DNA of 22,755 nucleotides from JAAELZ01 sp047639475 (GCA_047639475.1 JBLIOD010000046.1:1-22755), one strand, 5' to 3'; counted from the first letter of the stretch, positions 7,641-15,990 are shown. Numbers and translations: made by a program. Notes: generated from the sequence alone by a model not told the origin.

Positions 7641-8078
7641 ATGATTCGTATTTATGCCGACATGGTGGCGGATCTCTTCCATTATGGGCACGTTGAGTTC
7701 CTAAGGCAGGTTAGTTTACTTGGAGACTATGTCATAGTAGGAATCAATTCTGACGATGAAGCAGAAGCAAATAAACGAAGACCTGTGCATTCGATGGAAG
7801 AGCGTATGGCAAACGTTGCCGTATGTGAGTATGTGGACGAAGTCATTCCCAATGCGCCTTGGATATTTGATTCCACCTGGATCGAAAAATATGACCTTGA
7901 TCTAGTTGCTCACGGCGACGACTATTCTGTTGAGAAGCAACAACTAATATACAAGCGTGCCATTGAGATGGGTATTTTTCGAAATGTGACTTATACAAAA
8001 AGCATTTCAACAACGGAAATCATTCGGCGACGCAAAGAAGAGTTAGCGATTCCAACATGCCCTAGTGTGAATAGTTAA
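7641..8078 (+). CDS. Choline/ethanolamine-phosphate cytidylyltransferase-like protein
   Basis: 145 residues, about the length of a single-domain CTP transferase (TagD, about 130). The nucleotide-binding HxGH motif is HYGH at 14-17, and RRPVHSMEER (about 46-55) is the conserved loop. AHGDDY follows near 114-119, and ISTTEIIRR near the C-terminus corresponds to the family's (G)xSTT motif. The segments VDEVIPNAPW and FHYGHVEFLRQ resemble eukaryotic ethanolamine-phosphate cytidylyltransferase more than TagD. The usual GxFD ahead of the HxGH box reads MVAD here, so the conserved G and F are replaced while D is kept. Predicted reaction: CTP plus a phospho-alcohol gives CDP-alcohol plus pyrophosphate. 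It directly follows the licD-like gene, so the two probably form a donor-synthesis and transfer pair. Choline, ethanolamine and glycerol phosphate all remain possible substrates. No choline kinase is in the window. Confidence 0.8.
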   Translation: MIRIYADMVADLFHYGHVEFLRQVSLLGDYVIVGINSDDEAEANKRRPVHSMEERMANVAVCEYVDEVIPNAPWIFDSTWIEKYDLDLVAHGDDYSVEKQQLIYKRAIEMGIFRNVTYTKSISTTEIIRRRKEELAIPTCPSVNS

Positions 8079-8467
8079 ACATAGCACGCATCGGACTACT
8101 TGCCATTATTGGAATTTTAGCTCGTTTAGTTTGATTATTAGCCAATCATTAATGATGATTAATTAATAACGGGGAATTAGCTTTGGATAAGCCACCCCCA
8201 CTAGCTAAATGCCTTAATGTTACGCGTAGGGGCTTATGTGACACTAAAACTTGTGGGGTGCTGAATCCCGATAGGCACTAATTGATGTTGGTCTGAACCT
8301 TATAGTGTTTTGGATATGTCATGGACAGGTAATTCAGCCGCTAATGTAATAGTAGCTGTTGCTCCCTCAGATCATCACTCCATAGTAAGTGATGTATCAT
8401 GCCTTCTTGCTTGAGATATTAATTCTTTTTCTCTTGTCTGCGGTGAGTCAGCTCTCACGGGTGTGGA
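8079..8467. other. Gene-free stretch between convergent cytidylyltransferase and creC genes
   Basis: No credible coding frame is seen on either strand. The stretch is AT-rich near 8130-8170. Two short hairpins are present: CATCACT/AGTGATG (8373-8394, 8-base loop) and GTGAG/CTCAC (8443-8457). Neither is followed by a clear T run, so terminators cannot be claimed. It is the place where creD would be expected if the cre operon were complete. Confidence 0.5.
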
Positions 8468-9946
8468 TCAACCAGTAGAAGACCAATGTATTGATCCAAC
8501 CACGCCTAACGGCGTGTTTGCTAGCTCTGTTTCGCCGTTGTGTAATTTCATTATTTCTCTCACAAAGCTTAAACCTAAGCCAGTGCTTTTGGTGCGTTGT
8601 TCTCCCGTTGGTAATGAGAAAAATCGATCAAAGGCTTTATCAATCACCAAGTTACTAACCTTGCTGCCTTTATTACAGACTGTGATGCGATAGCCTTCGT
8701 TTTCTGCCTTGGCCGAGATTTCGATTTCTTCATTGGGCCCGCTGTAATGCAGTGCGTTATCCAGTAAGTTCGCTATCGCTTGGCCAATGAGTAAGCTGTC
8801 TCCTTTGACCATCAATGGTTCAGCAGGAGAGTAATGCACTTGCGCAATTTTCTGATCAATCAGCAGAGAACGCTCGTCAACTAATTGCTTGATGCTTGCC
8901 ACCACGTCAAACTCAATCTGTTTATTTATCTGAGGCAAGCCTTCCAATTTAGCCAACTCCAACATTCTGTCGACTAATCTCGACATACGTTCGTTTGAGC
9001 TATGGATATTGTCTAGAAATTGCTTCCGTTGTTTCTCAGGTAAATCTTCTTCCAACAGTTCAGCAGCAGCTTTAATCGAAGTAATCGGCGTTTTTAATTC
9101 GTGCGTGAGGCTATGCACATAATTCTCAACGTACTCTTTACCGTCGACTTGCTCCCGCAAGTAGGTGATTGCCCCGGCAAGTTTGTAAAAGCGTTTGTCT
9201 AAAAACTTTGGGCGAGTGACCTTTTGACCTGCGGCCATTTTATTTGCATAGGTGGCCAGTTTGTTGATGGCGCGGGTGAAGCCATAACTCACTAAATAGC
9301 CCATTAGCATCGCCAGAGCCAATAGCCCGATCGCGTATTTTTTAAGTTGGGTGCTTTGCTCCAGTAAAAAGGCTTCTAGAATGCGAACAGGTTTTACCAC
9401 GCTCACCACGCCTACAATGTCTTGCTGGAAGTAGATAGGTGCGCCAATGACCATGATTTTTGGGTCATCATCTTCTGTTCTGTCTTCATAGCGATAGCTG
9501 GTGCGCGCACCGTATTCCCCGGCTAGGGTTAACCTCACATCTCGCCATAGAGAATAGTCTTTGCCCACGTTTTCTCCTGACGAGTCAAATACCACTGTCC
9601 CTGACTTATCGGTGATATACACCTCGGTATCAATGCGCTCTTTGAGTACGCTGTATATTTGGGCATTCAGCTGGCGTTGATAGGCGTCGGTAAACAGGCG
9701 TTCGATTTTACCAGTATCCAGTATTTGGTCGGTAAACTCCTGCTCCAAGGTGGTGGCCAGTAAATTCGCCGTGTCGACCAGCACACTTTCTGCGCTTTGT
9801 CTCAAGGTGATGTTAAATCGCTCAATAGCTTCATCTAGAATAAACCAGGAGAGGGTGGCCAAAACGACAAAGTAAACCGCGAACGCGCGTAAGCTAAAGC
9901 TGATGCGGGGTAAATTAGCGCTTAATTCAGATAACGTGACTTTCAT
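8468..9946 (-). CDS. creC: Two-component sensor histidine kinase CreC
   Basis: 492 residues, close to E. coli CreC (474). It has a first membrane segment at about 21-38, a periplasmic sensor region of about 160 residues, a second membrane segment at about 204-223, a HAMP-like linker, a HisKA domain with the phospho-acceptor H282 in SLTHELKTPI, and an ATPase domain with the N-box around N397 (NLLDNALHY) and the TGLGLSFV G-box. The sensor region matches CreC closely: VYITDKSGTVVFDS, then VGKDYSLWRDVRLTLAGEYGAR. Its start overlaps the creB stop by 4 bp, a sign of translational coupling. In enterobacteria CreBC responds to carbon source and growth conditions and controls creD, but no creD follows here. 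It ends shortly after the kinase domain with no sign of truncation. Confidence 0.9.
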   Translation of the reverse strand: MKVTLSELSANLPRISFSLRAFAVYFVVLATLSWFILDEAIERFNITLRQSAESVLVDTANLLATTLEQEFTDQILDTGKIERLFTDAYQRQLNAQIYSVLKERIDTEVYITDKSGTVVFDSSGENVGKDYSLWRDVRLTLAGEYGARTSYRYEDRTEDDDPKIMVIGAPIYFQQDIVGVVSVVKPVRILEAFLLEQSTQLKKYAIGLLALAMLMGYLVSYGFTRAINKLATYANKMAAGQKVTRPKFLDKRFYKLAGAITYLREQVDGKEYVENYVHSLTHELKTPITSIKAAAELLEEDLPEKQRKQFLDNIHSSNERMSRLVDRMLELAKLEGLPQINKQIEFDVVASIKQLVDERSLLIDQKIAQVHYSPAEPLMVKGDSLLIGQAIANLLDNALHYSGPNEEIEISAKAENEGYRITVCNKGSKVSNLVIDKAFDRFFSLPTGEQRTKSTGLGLSFVREIMKLHNGETELANTPLGVVGSIHWSSTG

Positions 9947-10614
9947 CCTAGTTCTAGTGCGTAACCAAAGCCGCGATGAGTAACGATAGGGCCACAGCCG
10001 CTCTTGACGCTTGTTAGCTTGGCTCGTAGGGTTTTGATATGGGTATCTATAATGCGGTCATCTGAAGGGTGTTGGGACGACCATACATGGTCTATGAGTT
10101 GTCTCCTGGAAAATATTTGACCTGGGCTGGCTACCAATACACTTAACAGTGTGTACTCCGATTTGGTTAACTCTAAGGCAACGCCGTCGTACGTGACACT
10201 TCTTGTCTTTGGGTTGATCGTGAAAGCTTGGTTAGATACAGAGTCGATTTTTTGACTGCGTTTTAAGATGGCTTTAACTCTGGCCACCACTTCTCGCGGA
10301 CTAAATGGTTTGGTGACATAATCATCTGCACCAATTTCCAAACCCACAATTTTATCAACCTCGTCACTCCTCGCCGTTAGTAACATGACAGGTACTTCGT
10401 AACTCTGACGAATTACTTTAAGTAATTCAAACCCGTTGTAGTCGGGTAACCCCACATCTAAAATGATCATGTCAATGGACTGTTGACGTAAAGCTTCTAA
10501 GCCTAGCTTTCCTTGCGCTACCCACACCGATGCCATGCCTTCAGACTCCACTGCATAGCGCAGAGTATCTGCGATCTCCGCTTCGTCTTCTATGATGAGT
10601 ATGGTTTTGTACAT
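9943..10614 (-). CDS. creB: Two-component response regulator CreB (OmpR/PhoB type)
   Basis: 223 residues from the ATG at 10614. A TTG at 10629 adds five residues, but the family starts close to the first beta strand (here MYKTILIIEDE), so the ATG is preferred. The receiver domain has the acidic pocket (E9, D10), phospho-acceptor D53 in ILDVGLPD, T80 and K102 in the KPFSPRE motif, nearly identical to E. coli CreB (LDVGLPD, GLEIGADDYVAKPFSPREV). A C-terminal winged-helix domain (about 125-223) ends in DTHIKTLRAKL and HRGFGYAL. It is the first gene of the creBC operon. Upstream, one TTCAC half-site is visible but not the paired TTCAC-N6-TTCAC cre tag, so autoregulation through that box is not supported. 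Confidence 0.9.
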   Translation of the reverse strand: MYKTILIIEDEAEIADTLRYAVESEGMASVWVAQGKLGLEALRQQSIDMIILDVGLPDYNGFELLKVIRQSYEVPVMLLTARSDEVDKIVGLEIGADDYVTKPFSPREVVARVKAILKRSQKIDSVSNQAFTINPKTRSVTYDGVALELTKSEYTLLSVLVASPGQIFSRRQLIDHVWSSQHPSDDRIIDTHIKTLRAKLTSVKSGCGPIVTHRGFGYALELG

Positions 10615-10687
10615 GATCTGATTATTCAATCCTTTAGGCCTAAAAGCAAAGTGAACCTTAATTTAGCAGCTGGCCAAAGCGCTGGAG

Positions 10688-10915
10688 TTAGCTAGAGGTT
10701 TTTCGTGAAGTCAGTTTAACAAAGGGGCAAATCACTTCCTTCAGTTTTCTATAAGCAATGGGGGCAACACCGAATTGCTTTTTAAATACTCGGCTAAATG
10801 CTGCCTCTGATTGGTACCCCACTTTCTCGGCAATTTCTATTAAGGCGGCATTGGTGTCCATCAGCGTTTTCCTGGCAAGCATCAAAACCAACGGTGTAAG
10901 CATAATAGGGAACAA
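10688..10915 (-). pseudogene. AraC-family transcriptional regulator, C-terminal remnant
   Basis: The frame reads LARKTLMDTNAALIEIAEK, then VGYQSEAAFSRVFKKQFGVAP, the second helix-turn-helix of AraC/XylS regulators. The preceding conserved stretch (RYLHRWRM in relatives) is visible only in another frame (LHRW), so a frameshift lies near 10890. The N-terminal sensing domain and first helix-turn-helix are absent: the sequence stops being recognisable about 20 bp before the half tRNA. It is a relic and makes no working regulator. Confidence 0.75.
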
Positions 10916-10961
10916 TGACTAAAGTGATAATAACACTGAGCGCGAATATGGTGCATAAAGT

Positions 10962-11002
10962 GCTTAGGAGGCGGCTGCTCTATCCAGCTGAGCTAGGGGG
11001 GG
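10962..11002 (-). pseudogene. 5' half of a tRNA-Arg (anticodon CCU) gene
   Basis: On the minus strand TAGCTCAGCTGGATAGAGCA forms a perfect D arm (GCTC/GAGC with the AGCTGGATA loop). It is followed by the anticodon loop CTCCTAA with anticodon CCT. Pairing of the anticodon stem holds for only two base pairs after the loop (C31-G39, G30-C40) and then fails, and no T arm (GGTTCGA) or 3' acceptor strand follows. The acceptor 5' strand has become a run of C residues. The gene is therefore truncated at the anticodon arm and not functional. It marks a recombination or deletion junction between the AraC relic and the gshA side. Confidence 0.75.
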
Positions 11003-11042
11003 GTTGGGTAAAGTGGAGCGAGTATAGCCTAACTTTATTTCA

Positions 11043-12602
11043 CTATACTTTAAAATAGTCTTCTAGGAATGCGTCGAAATCAACGGTGTCGTTCGCTTCT
11101 ATCTCTGCTTGGTCAGCCAGTGAACTTTTAGCTAAATTAGCAAAGTTAGTTCGAGCGGATTCATTGAGCCGTAAGTGCTTAAAAAAGGTCTCGTGTTCTT
11201 CAGATTTAGCAATAGCGAACTCATAAAAGCTGGAGTAGTTTGATTGCATGTCTTGCAAGATTCTTCCGGATAATGTCTTGCTTGGATCTTCAATGCTTTC
11301 TAATTGACTATCTAGTACCTGACCGTATCGACGGGTGAAGTGAATGGAGTCTAGTATTCTCGCAATGGGGCGCATTTCTTCAATAATTTCGGTGGACCAC
11401 TGCTTTAGTGAAATAGATTGACCGTCTCGGCTAAGATTGAGACCAGGTTTTCGCCCTACCATCACGGTATCTACTTTATTTTGATGGTTTTCAGCTAGAT
11501 CCTTGTCGTCAAGCAACGGGCTGTCATTAAACAAACAATACAATAGGTACATGTCTAAGAAGATAATGGTTTCTTGATCTATGCCTATTGGAACATACGG
11601 ATTCAGGTCAACGCTGCGTACTTCAATATATTCTACGCCTCTTGAGGATAGCGCCTCACTGGGCTTTTCACCGCTATCAGCTACTCGCTTAGGGCGGATC
11701 GCGGCATAGAATTCGTTTTCTATCTGCAATAAATTGGCGTTTAACTGTTGGTACTCACCATTTACCTTAACCCCAATCTCTTCATATTCAGCGTGGGGTG
11801 TATGCATGGCCTCAACTAATGACTCAGTGAAGGTGCTTAGTTGGTTGTAGCAGGCTTTTATGCTGCTTTGGGCATCATTGCTGTAACCGAGGTTGCTCAT
11901 CCTTAAGGAAGTGCCGTAAGGTGCGTAGAAACTGCTACCCGCATACTCATCCAATGAGTGCTCACGGTCGTTTAGAAAGGTCTTGCAAACAGCGGGGGAG
12001 GCGCCAAACAAATAGAGAATGATCCAGCTACTGCGGTGAAAGTTTCGAATGAGCTTCAAATACTCGGCTGAAATAGCGTCTTGTAATTCGGGCCCATCTG
12101 CAATACCCAAATAAAAGGGCCAGAACTCTTTTGGTAATGAAAAATTATAATGAATACCGCTAATGGTTTGCATCAATTGGCCGTAGCGATGACCTAATCC
12201 TAACCGGTAGGTTTCTTTCATTTTAGCGATATTTGAGCTACCAAATCGAGCAATAGGTATCGGCGCGCCTTCTTTAATGATGCAGGGCATAGAGCTGGCC
12301 CAAAGCTTTTCATCGCCGATGTTTTGATAGGTGAAGTGATGGGCTTCAGTCAGAAAGTTAGTTAGACTATCTATGTCTTGACTGACGGGCGTTACAAACT
12401 CCAACTGTGCTTCAGCAAAATCTGTGGTTATACTCGGGTGCGTCAATGCCGCCCCCAGGGTGGTAGGGTGAGGCGTTTGAGCCATGGCGCCATCTGTATC
12501 AACTCGCAGGCTTTCTTTTTCAAGGCCGCGGTTGATTTGATTGAACAGGCTGTCTAGGCCTAGGTCGATTACTTTTTCTAGATTTTTATTCAGAGCTGAC
12601 AT
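11043..12602 (-). CDS. gshA: Glutamate-cysteine ligase GshA
   Basis: 519 residues, against 518 in E. coli, and alignable along the whole length. Shared stretches include INRGLEKESLRV, ITTDFAEAQLEFVTP, MQTISGIHYNFSLP, LFGASPAVC, IENEFYAAIRPKRV and GVEYIEVRSVDLNP. This is the gammaproteobacterial type-1 enzyme that joins L-glutamate and L-cysteine with ATP, the first step of glutathione synthesis, in the cytoplasm. It is divergent from dusA with a 70-bp shared promoter region, and its 3' end faces the half tRNA. The ATG is chosen because the N-terminus lines up with homologues; the ribosome-binding site is weak. Confidence 0.96.
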   Translation of the reverse strand: MSALNKNLEKVIDLGLDSLFNQINRGLEKESLRVDTDGAMAQTPHPTTLGAALTHPSITTDFAEAQLEFVTPVSQDIDSLTNFLTEAHHFTYQNIGDEKLWASSMPCIIKEGAPIPIARFGSSNIAKMKETYRLGLGHRYGQLMQTISGIHYNFSLPKEFWPFYLGIADGPELQDAISAEYLKLIRNFHRSSWIILYLFGASPAVCKTFLNDREHSLDEYAGSSFYAPYGTSLRMSNLGYSNDAQSSIKACYNQLSTFTESLVEAMHTPHAEYEEIGVKVNGEYQQLNANLLQIENEFYAAIRPKRVADSGEKPSEALSSRGVEYIEVRSVDLNPYVPIGIDQETIIFLDMYLLYCLFNDSPLLDDKDLAENHQNKVDTVMVGRKPGLNLSRDGQSISLKQWSTEIIEEMRPIARILDSIHFTRRYGQVLDSQLESIEDPSKTLSGRILQDMQSNYSSFYEFAIAKSEEHETFFKHLRLNESARTNFANLAKSSLADQAEIEANDTVDFDAFLEDYFKV

Positions 12603-12635
12603 ATTGTTTTACGAGCTTAAGTCCACATTTAGACA

Positions 12636-12656
12636 GTAAATATACACGTAAATATA
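12636..12656. repeat. 9-bp direct repeat in the gshA-dusA divergent promoter region
   Basis: GTAAATATA occurs twice with a 12-bp period (12636-12644 and 12648-12656). It is just upstream of a TATAAA (12662-12667) that lies only 5 bp before the dusA ATG. It could be a binding site for a regulator or only AT-rich promoter sequence. If that TATAAA is the -10, dusA would be leaderless. Confidence 0.35.
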
Positions 12657-12672
12657 TCTCATATAAAACCTG

Positions 12673-13644
12673 ATGTCCTTGCTTTCCATAGCGCCCATGT
12701 TGGATATAACCGACCGACATTGTCGCGCATTTTATCGATTGTTTTCCCCGAAGCTAAAGTTGTTTACGGAGATGATCCATGTGGGTGCAATATTGCATGG
12801 TGATCGTGAACGGTTTCTGCGTTTTAACGCGCAAGAGCACCCCGTTGCCATTCAATTCGGTGGCAGTAACCCAGCGGATTTAAGCGAAGCAGCTAAGATT
12901 GCAGAAGACTGGGGTTATGACGAGATTAATCTCAATGTAGGTTGCCCATCTGACAAAGTGCAGGCGGGGCGGTTTGGTGCTTGTTTGATGAGAGAGCCCG
13001 AAGTCGTGGCGGAGTGTGTGGCGGCGATGAATTCAGTCGTCAATATTCCGGTAACGGTAAAGAATCGAATAGGCGTGGATGATCAAGATGAATATGCAGC
13101 CTTAGATCATTTTATAGCCGTCGTAAGCGCAGCAGGATGTCAGGAGTTTACAGTGCATGCTCGAAAAGCTTGGCTTAAAGGTTTAAGCCCTAAAGAAAAT
13201 AGAGATATCCCCCCCTTAAATTATGATCGCGTCTATCGTTTAGTACAGAATCATCCTGAGCTGAACATTGTCATTAATGGTGGAATCATTGATGAGTTGG
13301 CCGTACATCAACATTTAAAGCATACTGGCGGCGTAATGTTGGGGCGCATAGCTTTCGAAAATCCATGGATGTTAAATCAGTTATGTGCAGCTGTGTTTGA
13401 TGATTCAGCTGTGTTTAAGTCGCGTCATGAGATAGTGCAATCTTATTGCGAGTACATTGAAGAACAGCTTCAAGAAGGCGTGTGGCTCAGGCATACTGCC
13501 AGACACTTGATGGGCGTATTTAAGGGCGTACCGGGAGCAAAACAGTGGCGTAGAGCCATGGCAGAAAATACTCGAGGTGAACATAAAGACGCTTCGGTTG
13601 TTCAACAGGCATTGGCCTTAATGGCCGAATATGAAAACGTTTAA
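12673..13644 (+). CDS. dusA: tRNA-dihydrouridine(20/20a) synthase DusA
   Basis: 323 residues, a FMN-binding TIM barrel with a C-terminal helical tRNA-binding part. It begins SIAPMLDITDRHCRAF. The active-site motif NLNVGCPSDKVQ (C91) is the DusA form, and HARKAWLKGLSPKENR with IPPLNYDRVY is diagnostic of DusA rather than DusB or DusC. The C-terminal H-x-x-R-H-x-M-G motif is present as HTARHLMGVF. The enzyme reduces uridine in the tRNA D loop using NADPH. It is divergent from gshA; the asmA-family gene starts 15 bp after its stop, suggesting co-transcription. Confidence 0.94.
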   Translation: MSLLSIAPMLDITDRHCRAFYRLFSPKLKLFTEMIHVGAILHGDRERFLRFNAQEHPVAIQFGGSNPADLSEAAKIAEDWGYDEINLNVGCPSDKVQAGRFGACLMREPEVVAECVAAMNSVVNIPVTVKNRIGVDDQDEYAALDHFIAVVSAAGCQEFTVHARKAWLKGLSPKENRDIPPLNYDRVYRLVQNHPELNIVINGGIIDELAVHQHLKHTGGVMLGRIAFENPWMLNQLCAAVFDDSAVFKSRHEIVQSYCEYIEEQLQEGVWLRHTARHLMGVFKGVPGAKQWRRAMAENTRGEHKDASVVQQALALMAEYENV

Positions 13645-13659
13645 ATTATAAAGAGCATT

Positions 13660-15990
13660 ATGAAATTACTTAAGTGGGCATTTTACCTTCTTGTTATCGT
13701 GTTGTTATTAGCGGTGGCAGCCGGTTTTTTTATCATTAATAAAGTCGACCCAAACGATTATAAAGACGAGATTTCTGAGCAAGTAAAAGCGCAGACAGGA
13801 CGCACATTCGTCATCGATGGAGATTTGAGTTGGAGCTTTTATCCAAGGCTGGGTTTTGAAGTAGGCAGCTTATCGTTGGATAATCGCGAGGGCTTTGCAC
13901 CAGCCAAGATGCTATCGGCACAAGGCGCCAAAATACATGTCGCCGTAATGCCGTTGATAAACAAGAAGTTAGAAATCGGGCGAATTGATGTGCAACAATT
14001 GGTTTTGAATCTTTCGGTTGATGCACAAGGCAACTCGAACTGGGCCGATTTAGTCGGATCTTCAGTTGAAGCCGAATCTTCACAAAGTACCGATGCCCCA
14101 ACAGAAGGAGGTGCGGTATTGAGTGGTTTAATTGTAAAGGGGGTCAATATCGCTGATGGTCAGGTCAATTGGGATGATCAAACCGCTGGCCAGCAATTGA
14201 ACATCAGTGCCTTTAATTTAGAAACGGGAGAAATAGTACCGGGTCAAGCAGTTAGCTTTTCTTTAGGTGCCCAAGTCGATGGCAACGTGCTTGCGCAGAG
14301 CACGCAGATAAAAGTCAGTGGCACGCTTGATATAAATGAGGCATTAGACGGGGTTAACTTGAGCGGCACGCGCATCTCATTTGTACAAGATCAAATGGAT
14401 GCTGAAATGGGCATTGCCATGTTAGACTTCCAAACGGCTACCAATAAGCTCCAAGTGCAGACAGTTTCGCTTGAAGGGCGTTATGATGTTATTCCAATGA
14501 AAGGGGAAATCGCTCAGTTGGATTTTGACCTTAATGAAAACTTGTTAACCACTAGTCAGCAAGCCTATGAGGTTGATTTGCTAGGCGTTAAGTCTACACT
14601 TTCCATTCCTGATTTGAGGCTGTCGCTAGCAGAAGAGCGTTTAACTGTACCCGCTATCTCGATTAGCCAAGGCGATGCAAAGATTGACCTTGATGCAGAG
14701 ATAAGTAATTTGTTTTCAGATTTACAAGCGACTGGAAGTATAAGCACTAACAGTTTGAAATTAAGAGAGATATTCCCTTCTAACTTGAGCCTTTCCTTGG
14801 ATGAATTTAGTGATGCAGCTTTGCAAGACCTACAGATAGAAAGCCGTTTCCAAGCCTCTTTAGATTCAATGTCGTTATCTGATTTAGTCATTAGAATGGA
14901 CGAATCCAACATAATGGGGTCTTTTTCGATGTTATCTTTTACCGTTCCAGCTTACCGATTTCAACTGGCAGTCGATAAACTCAATGCCGATAATTATATT
15001 CCAGCTTCAAGTGAAGAGGCTGCTGAAGAAGCCGGCGCTACAGGTGCAGTAGTTTTGCCATTTGCCGCATTAAAAGGTTTAGATGTTAAGGGGAAGATTG
15101 AAATTGCAGACTTTGAATATCAAGGTCTGTTATCAAAGAACCTCGTGATAGATACTGATACCAATTTGGATAGCATAACGATTTCACCGCTTAGAGCGGA
15201 CTTATATGGCGGTGAAAGTGTGAATGACATTACTTACGATATCTCAGGTGATGCGCCTAAAATGAATTTTAAAACCAGCTTGGCCAATATTAAGCTGTCT
15301 CCCTTCTTACAAGCTATGGATCTAGGTGACCGCTTCGAGGGTTTGGCAAACATCAATGCCGATGTAAACACTTATGGTTTAACCGACGCTGAGTTCATTT
15401 CAAACATGAATGGTGAAATACGCATAAATTTGGATGATGGCGCTATTGTGGGCGCGAATATTCAAAAGTCGTTGATGGGCGTGGCAAACCTGTTTAAGAG
15501 CCTTAATAAAAGTGAGGTGAAATCTAATGCAGAGGTAGGGGACAAAACTGAGTTCTCTAATTTTTCGGCGTTGGTTAAAGTAGTAAATGGTGTCTTGATT
15601 TCTAATAATATTGATTTAAAAGCGCCCGCCATACGACTGAAAGGCAGTGGTAATGTTGATCTCAATACAGAGAACTTAGATCTCAAAATGGTTGTCGCCA
15701 TTGTGAAGACTTTTGAAGGGCAAGGGGGGCAATCTCTCAAGGAGCTTAAAGGCTTAGAGATACCGCTGGCTATTACAGGTGATTTAGCGGCACCTAAAAT
15801 TGGATTTGACACCGCTGCGTTGTTTAAACAGCAACTTAAAAACGAACTGGCTAAAGAAGTGACTAAAAAATATGGTGTCACCGTCGATGAAGAAACCGGG
15901 GAGGAGGTGGCGCCACAAGACGCACTTAAAGCCAAAATCAAAGAAGAGAAAGCCAAGTTGAAGAAGAAACTGCTAAAGGGCTTGTTTTGA
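13660..15990 (+). CDS. AsmA-family membrane-anchored protein
   Basis: 776 residues. A single N-terminal membrane anchor (about 5-27, KWAFYLLVIVLLLAVAAGFF) is followed by the typical AsmA start: VDPNDYKDEISEQVKAQTGR, then a DGDLSWSFYPRLG segment. A long beta-rich region follows, and the second conserved AsmA block (about 560-730) contains LNADVNTYG-like text (here INADVNTYGLT) and the VKGSGNVDL-like RLKGSGNVDLNTENLDLKM. The C-terminus is lysine-rich and probably helical. AsmA-like proteins are thought to form bridge-like channels that carry phospholipid across the periplasm towards the outer membrane; the specific role of this member is unknown. It lies 15 bp behind dusA and 52 bp ahead of the aldolase gene. 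Confidence 0.88.
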   Translation: MKLLKWAFYLLVIVLLLAVAAGFFIINKVDPNDYKDEISEQVKAQTGRTFVIDGDLSWSFYPRLGFEVGSLSLDNREGFAPAKMLSAQGAKIHVAVMPLINKKLEIGRIDVQQLVLNLSVDAQGNSNWADLVGSSVEAESSQSTDAPTEGGAVLSGLIVKGVNIADGQVNWDDQTAGQQLNISAFNLETGEIVPGQAVSFSLGAQVDGNVLAQSTQIKVSGTLDINEALDGVNLSGTRISFVQDQMDAEMGIAMLDFQTATNKLQVQTVSLEGRYDVIPMKGEIAQLDFDLNENLLTTSQQAYEVDLLGVKSTLSIPDLRLSLAEERLTVPAISISQGDAKIDLDAEISNLFSDLQATGSISTNSLKLREIFPSNLSLSLDEFSDAALQDLQIESRFQASLDSMSLSDLVIRMDESNIMGSFSMLSFTVPAYRFQLAVDKLNADNYIPASSEEAAEEAGATGAVVLPFAALKGLDVKGKIEIADFEYQGLLSKNLVIDTDTNLDSITISPLRADLYGGESVNDITYDISGDAPKMNFKTSLANIKLSPFLQAMDLGDRFEGLANINADVNTYGLTDAEFISNMNGEIRINLDDGAIVGANIQKSLMGVANLFKSLNKSEVKSNAEVGDKTEFSNFSALVKVVNGVLISNNIDLKAPAIRLKGSGNVDLNTENLDLKMVVAIVKTFEGQGGQSLKELKGLEIPLAITGDLAAPKIGFDTAALFKQQLKNELAKEVTKKYGVTVDEETGEEVAPQDALKAKIKEEKAKLKKKLLKGLF

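Noticed and set aside
8443..8457. GTGAG/CTCAC hairpin as the creC terminator
   Set aside because: In the creC direction the sequence after the stem is A-rich, not T-rich, and the stem is only 5 bp.
10606..10650. cre tag (TTCAC-N6-TTCAC) upstream of creB
   Set aside because: Only one TTCAC half is present on the coding strand.
15462..15956. 164-codon open frame on the minus strand inside the asmA-family gene
   Set aside because: It is antisense to a well-supported gene and its serine/leucine-rich composition is what a shadow frame gives.
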